Shown here: piece after piece, positions 6,031 through 9,326 of the stretch
How the letters are laid out: each line of letters starts with the position of its first letter
Numbering within the stretch: position 1 is the first letter of the stretch
NCBI GenBank assembly: GCA_038751255.1
Contig: JBCDGN010000129.1
Span: forward strand, 1 to 9,326
Direction: 5' to 3'
Origin: JANSYP01 sp038751255
GTDB taxonomy: Bacteria > Pseudomonadota > Alphaproteobacteria > Rhodobacterales > Rhodobacteraceae
Length of the DNA: 9,326 bases
The notes under the pieces: model-generated
Databases searched by the model: none
What the model was told of the DNA's origin: nothing
What the model saw: only the letters and a program-made list of their open reading frames with translations
Position numbers and translations under genes: made by a program

Positions 6031-7149
6031 TTATTCGCGCGCCCGAACGACCCGTCCGGCAATTCGCTCACCAACCGCCCAGTTTGGATCGTCGTAGTTC
6101 CCCGCAAAGATTGTGATGGCCAATCCATCGTCGGGTAACACGAAGACTTCTTGATCTCCGTAACCTGAAGCGCGTATCGCTTGGTTTCCCCTGACGAGCC
6201 TGCCTCGATACCAGAAATAGCCATATCCGAACTGACCCCAAGTATTGTCGACATGCCGAGCGGTCGATCTTTCGATCCAAGTTTCTGGAACAATCTGGCG
6301 ATCTTGCCACTTTCCGCCATTCATAGTGATGGAGGCGATCTTAGCGAGATCACGTGCCCTCATTCTCAGTCCGGCTGACGCGCTTGGAAAGCTGTCCATT
6401 GGCCATGCGGGTGGTCGCCACCATTCGTATTCGGAGATGCCAAGTGGACCGAATAGGACCTCATCGGCATAAGCCATCAGCGGCTGCCCAGAGATACTTT
6501 CGATCACAGCTGCAACGAGATCGGTGAGACCACTATTGTAATTCCATATCTCGCCGGGGCTGTCGCGAAGCTCTTTTCCCAAAACAAAACCGACAGGATC
6601 ACGACTGGAAATCAGTCGGATATAGTCGTTACGCGCGGTGTATGGAACAATACTCTCGTTCCAAGCGAGACCCGCTGTCATGGTGAGCACTTGATGTAGT
6701 GTCACCGCGCCCAAATCAGCGTTGAGACCATTCCTGTTTGGGAAAAAACTAGTAATTGGTCTGGCCAGAGCCTCCCCAGCATCGCCTTCGAGGACGATCC
6801 CCAGCAGCAACGACGTCACGCTTTTAGAGATAGAACGAATGTCATGCAGTGTCTCAGGTCCATGCTCGACGGTGCCCAGTTCCCCGTCTTCACCAGTCCA
6901 ATACTGCTCAAAAACAAGGCGCCCCATGTGCTCGATGAGAACCGCATGGATATTCGGTGTCGTAACACCCGCGTCGATCATTTCGACAAGTTCTGAAATG
7001 GCGTTGCGATCAAGATCGGCACCAGCCAGATCGCCAACCTGCCATCCGTCACCCAAAGCAGGCGGCGCTTTCATCGAACGTTGCGACTTGACTGCCGATG
7101 GCAGAGAAGCCGTTAGTAGGCCAGAGAGCAACACGCGGCGCGATATCAA
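6031..7149 (-). CDS. Exported serine hydrolase of the beta-lactamase class C / penicillin-binding fold
   Basis: A 372-residue protein. The SxxK nucleophile motif is Ser106-Ile-Ser-Lys109 (RSISKS), the second motif is WNYNSG at 202-207 (Tyr204), and the third is ASGYGDQ at 327-333 in place of KTG/HTG. This set is typical of the esterase/6-aminohexanoate-dimer-hydrolase-like branch of the family rather than true AmpC enzymes, so an esterase, amidase or peptidase is likelier than an antibiotic-resistance enzyme; the substrate is unknown. The N-terminus MISRRVLLSGLLTASLPSAV has twin arginines followed by a hydrophobic run, suggesting Tat or Sec export to the periplasm. The start codon is TTG (7149-7147), with AAGGTGGG just upstream; the signal peptide begins right there, which supports it. 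It stands alone, with no partner gene. Confidence 0.9.
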   Translation of the reverse strand: MISRRVLLSGLLTASLPSAVKSQRSMKAPPALGDGWQVGDLAGADLDRNAISELVEMIDAGVTTPNIHAVLIEHMGRLVFEQYWTGEDGELGTVEHGPETLHDIRSISKSVTSLLLGIVLEGDAGEALARPITSFFPNRNGLNADLGAVTLHQVLTMTAGLAWNESIVPYTARNDYIRLISSRDPVGFVLGKELRDSPGEIWNYNSGLTDLVAAVIESISGQPLMAYADEVLFGPLGISEYEWWRPPAWPMDSFPSASAGLRMRARDLAKIASITMNGGKWQDRQIVPETWIERSTARHVDNTWGQFGYGYFWYRGRLVRGNQAIRASGYGDQEVFVLPDDGLAITIFAGNYDDPNWAVGERIAGRVVRARE

Positions 7150-7647
7150 ATTTGCCCACCTTCTTTCTTGGACGCAAAACCGTTGAGCACGGAATTCGCC
7201 ACTATTGGCACTCTAACCGCAGAGACCATGAAGTTCCAAAAGATGACCTGATCTCTGTAAGAGAGCAGATATCGACTGAGCTTTACTCTATGAACGTAAA
7301 GTTCCGCGTCACTCTTGTTGGGTCGGGCAGCAGCGAAAGCGCAGTTTGGTTCAGAGCTGTTGACGGCAGTTTGAATGACCGCTGTGACGACACATGCTGC
7401 AAGACCTCGGATTTTGTGCCGCACAAGCCAACATATGCTGCGTCAGCGAAGGCTGAGAATCCAAGGTCGGGTTTGTCCGCGTCCTGCTCGTCTGCCGCGG
7501 TGACAACGAACGACTGCAATGCAAACCGCGTCGGGTGGGCAAACACGAAATTGACCGACGGCTAAGGGGCTCTGATCTGCCGCTCACCAGACATTGATTG
7601 AGTGTCCGCATTTGAGAGTCGGTGTGTAGACCAAAAGATTCAGCAAT
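7150..7647. other. Gap of about 500 bases with no confident gene
   Basis: Frames of 86-155 codons are open on both strands here, but none has a convincing ribosome-binding site, domain or residue composition. The minus-strand frame from 7546 to 7283 (containing DKPDLGFSAFADAAYVGLCG) and the plus-strand frame 7098-7565 overlap antisense, and the latter begins inside the hydrolase gene. The stretch should hold the promoter of the hydrolase near 7150-7250 and may be a decayed repeat or gene. I see no terminator, tRNA or known element. Confidence 0.45.
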
Positions 7648-9326
7648 TCAGCCGAGCGACGGCCCAGACTTTTCGTGTGATTGGTTGCGGGTCGACCGGG
7701 ATGGGGAGCGGTCCCACCTTGGTCGATCCTCATCGCTCACAAACAACCGCATTTCATCCCGTTGCCGGGTCATCGCGACATAGGCGAGGTGACGGTCCAT
7801 ACTTCGCGAAGCCAATACGTAGGCCTGATCCACCGTCGCGCCTTGGGATTTGTGGATGGTGACGGCATATCCGTGGTCGAACTGACGGTATTGGCGCGGG
7901 TCGAAGACGACGGTTGTTTCCTTGCCATCCAAATCGACTTCCAATCGATCTGCGGACGCCGCGCACACTGTGCCCAACATGCCGTTCTTGACGCCCAGAT
8001 CACGGTCATTTCGGCCGAAGACAATTCGATCGCCGGGGCCGAAGGCGCGTTGACCCGTTTCGGTCGACAGCAGCACGTCATTCTCTGCGGCCTCGGACGG
8101 GCGGATCGCCGAGCGAATGCTCTGGTTCAGCGCATGCACGTCCCTGCGTTTGTGGGCGAAGGCGAGCCGAGACGCGTCTTCACCATGCGCAGCCACATCC
8201 ATCGCATAGGTCTCGACCAGCGCTTCAATGGCGTCCTCGCGCCGCGACAGCTGCGACACCGCGCCCTGAATAGCATAGCTGTCCACCGCCTCGGCCACAC
8301 GGCCTTCGGCCAAATCCCGACACGCGACCTTTTGCCAATCTTCCCGCTGGCGATGGATCTCGGTCAAGCGCGCGGCACCTCGCGCGTCCACCAAATCCCG
8401 AAACGGTGTGCCCGCCTCAATGGGCTGCAGCTGATCGGGATCGCCGACCAAGACCAGCTTGGCACCAACTTCGGCGACTTTGGCAGCCACCCGATCCAAT
8501 TGCCGCGTGCCGACCATGCCTGCCTCGTCGACCACCAGCACATCGCCCTTTGACAGGGGCTCAAACCCATTTTTCCAAGAGGTTTCCAGCGAGGCCAGGG
8601 TGCGGCTGGCGATGCCGGAGGACTCCTCCAACCCGTCCGCCGCCTTGCCGGACAGAGCCGCGCCATGGACCTTCACCCCCGCTCGGGCCCAGGCATCATG
8701 CGCTGTGGCTAGGGCTGTGCTTTTGCCCGCGCCCGCAAGGCCGACGATGTTCGCGAATTGGCTGTCGCCCAGAATATGGGTGAGCGCCGTGGTCTGTTCA
8801 TCGCTCAATTTGCCACCGAAGGCGCGCCGCATCTCTTTGTTCTGTTTGGCCATGGCATCGCGGACATGGGTCTGGTCTACACCAAACCCTCGGGTGCGCG
8901 CCATCCCGGTCGCCGTGTCACGCAACTGTCGTTCAGCAGCCAAAAAGTCCTTTGTGGTGAAGTGCGGCTGATCCTTGCTCGCTCCCCGCACCACATCCGG
9001 CCCAGCAAGAGCCGTGTCCGACGCCGCTTTCAGCTCCATCGGATCGTCGAGCCGCTTGGCGAGAGTGCGCAGCAGATCGGTGCGGGTGAAGCTGGCCTGG
9101 TGCTTGGACAAATGCTCAACCGCCAGCCCCGGATCGCGCCGCAGCTCAGCCGCCGAGAAGGGAAGATCGTCCCGAGGTACCACCAGACTGTCAATGGCGG
9201 TGAGAAAACCGGCCACCATGGCGGCGTAAAATCCAGCCACTTGTCGTAGAGCGGTGTTTGTTGGAATTGGGCGAGCGCCTTGGCGCGGGCGCTCCCCACA
9301 AAGCTGGCGCGTGCCAAGGCGCTTCG
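7648..9326 (-). CDS. traA: TraA-type conjugative relaxase, helicase half (partial, runs off the right edge)
   Basis: About 559 codons are open to the window edge. Numbered from the GTG at 9240, Walker A is GLAGAGKST (167-175) and Walker B VVDEAGMVG (236-244). They are followed by GDPDQLQPIEAGTPFR (266-281), LTEIHRQRED (292-301), GYAVTIHKSQGATVDQAYVL (457-476) and YVAMTRQRD (487-495), the RecD-like superfamily 1 helicase motifs in order. In TraA/MobA-type proteins an N-terminal relaxase nicks oriT and this helicase unwinds the transferred strand; the relaxase part would lie beyond 9326. The GTG is probably not the real start. The protein ends soon after the last helicase motif with a hydrophilic tail (DRPRWDRSPSRSTRNQSHEK), shorter than many homologues. 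Upstream of about 9235 another frame looks more coding-like, so a frameshift is possible and the gene may be broken. Confidence 0.85.
   Translation of the reverse strand, partial: KRLGTRQLCGERPRQGARPIPTNTALRQVAGFYAAMVAGFLTAIDSLVVPRDDLPFSAAELRRDPGLAVEHLSKHQASFTRTDLLRTLAKRLDDPMELKAASDTALAGPDVVRGASKDQPHFTTKDFLAAERQLRDTATGMARTRGFGVDQTHVRDAMAKQNKEMRRAFGGKLSDEQTTALTHILGDSQFANIVGLAGAGKSTALATAHDAWARAGVKVHGAALSGKAADGLEESSGIASRTLASLETSWKNGFEPLSKGDVLVVDEAGMVGTRQLDRVAAKVAEVGAKLVLVGDPDQLQPIEAGTPFRDLVDARGAARLTEIHRQREDWQKVACRDLAEGRVAEAVDSYAIQGAVSQLSRREDAIEALVETYAMDVAAHGEDASRLAFAHKRRDVHALNQSIRSAIRPSEAAENDVLLSTETGQRAFGPGDRIVFGRNDRDLGVKNGMLGTVCAASADRLEVDLDGKETTVVFDPRQYRQFDHGYAVTIHKSQGATVDQAYVLASRSMDRHLAYVAMTRQRDEMRLFVSDEDRPRWDRSPSRSTRNQSHEKSGPSLG

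Noticed and set aside
7098..7565. 155-codon plus-strand frame
   Set aside because: It starts inside the hydrolase signal-peptide region on the opposite strand, has no ribosome-binding site or domain, and has an unusual composition.
7681..8553. 290-codon plus-strand frame opposite traA
   Set aside because: It is antisense to the Walker and helicase motifs of the relaxase and shows no protein family signature.

Overview
The window reads as alphaproteobacterial DNA, most likely from the Rhodobacteraceae/Roseobacter side. This is an inference from protein style: a MetH of alphaproteobacterial type, a nrdH-type leader under a cobalamin riboswitch, a TraA-type relaxase/helicase and an IS3-type transposase. 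No rRNA or tRNA was seen to confirm it. Nearly all genes are on the minus strand; the exception is a small membrane protein on the plus strand.

Reading the minus strand from right to left. (a) 9326-7648 is the helicase half of a conjugative relaxase of TraA type, cut by the window edge. (b) 7647-7150 is about 500 bases with no gene I can support. (c) 7149-6031 is an exported class-C beta-lactamase-like serine hydrolase with a TTG start. (d) 6030-5656 is a gene-poor convergent gap. (e) 5113-5655 (+) is a 180-residue membrane protein of unrecognised family, divergent from metH. (f) 4883-1108 is cobalamin-dependent methionine synthase encoded by two genes. The homocysteine-binding part (4883-3834) and the folate/cobalamin/AdoMet part (3837-1108) overlap by the four bases ATGA. 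(g) 1060-886 is a cobalamin riboswitch with a well-conserved core, just downstream of metH. (h) 765-176 is what follows the riboswitch: a broken nrdH start that has lost both active-site cysteines, an intact 100-codon ORF, and the N-terminus of a BtuF-like cobalamin-binding protein with an in-frame stop. (i) 175-1 is the 5' end of an IS3-family element whose orfA starts at 124.

The theme is vitamin B12. A B12-dependent methionine synthase lies next to a B12-sensing RNA whose former targets have decayed: nrdH of the B12-independent class Ib ribonucleotide reductase pathway, and a BtuF-like B12-binding protein. An IS3-type element abuts the decayed part. The divergent membrane protein could be a B12- or methionine-linked transporter, but its sequence alone does not show this.

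The most interesting items are the orphan riboswitch with its decayed cargo, the uncharacterised 100-residue protein inside that locus, and the split metH with a cysteine-rich insertion in its N-terminal protein. Next come an 18-bp repeat array and hairpins in the metH/membrane-protein divergent region, and a possible frame break near the right edge of the relaxase gene. I do not see a clearly new defence or other multi-gene system.
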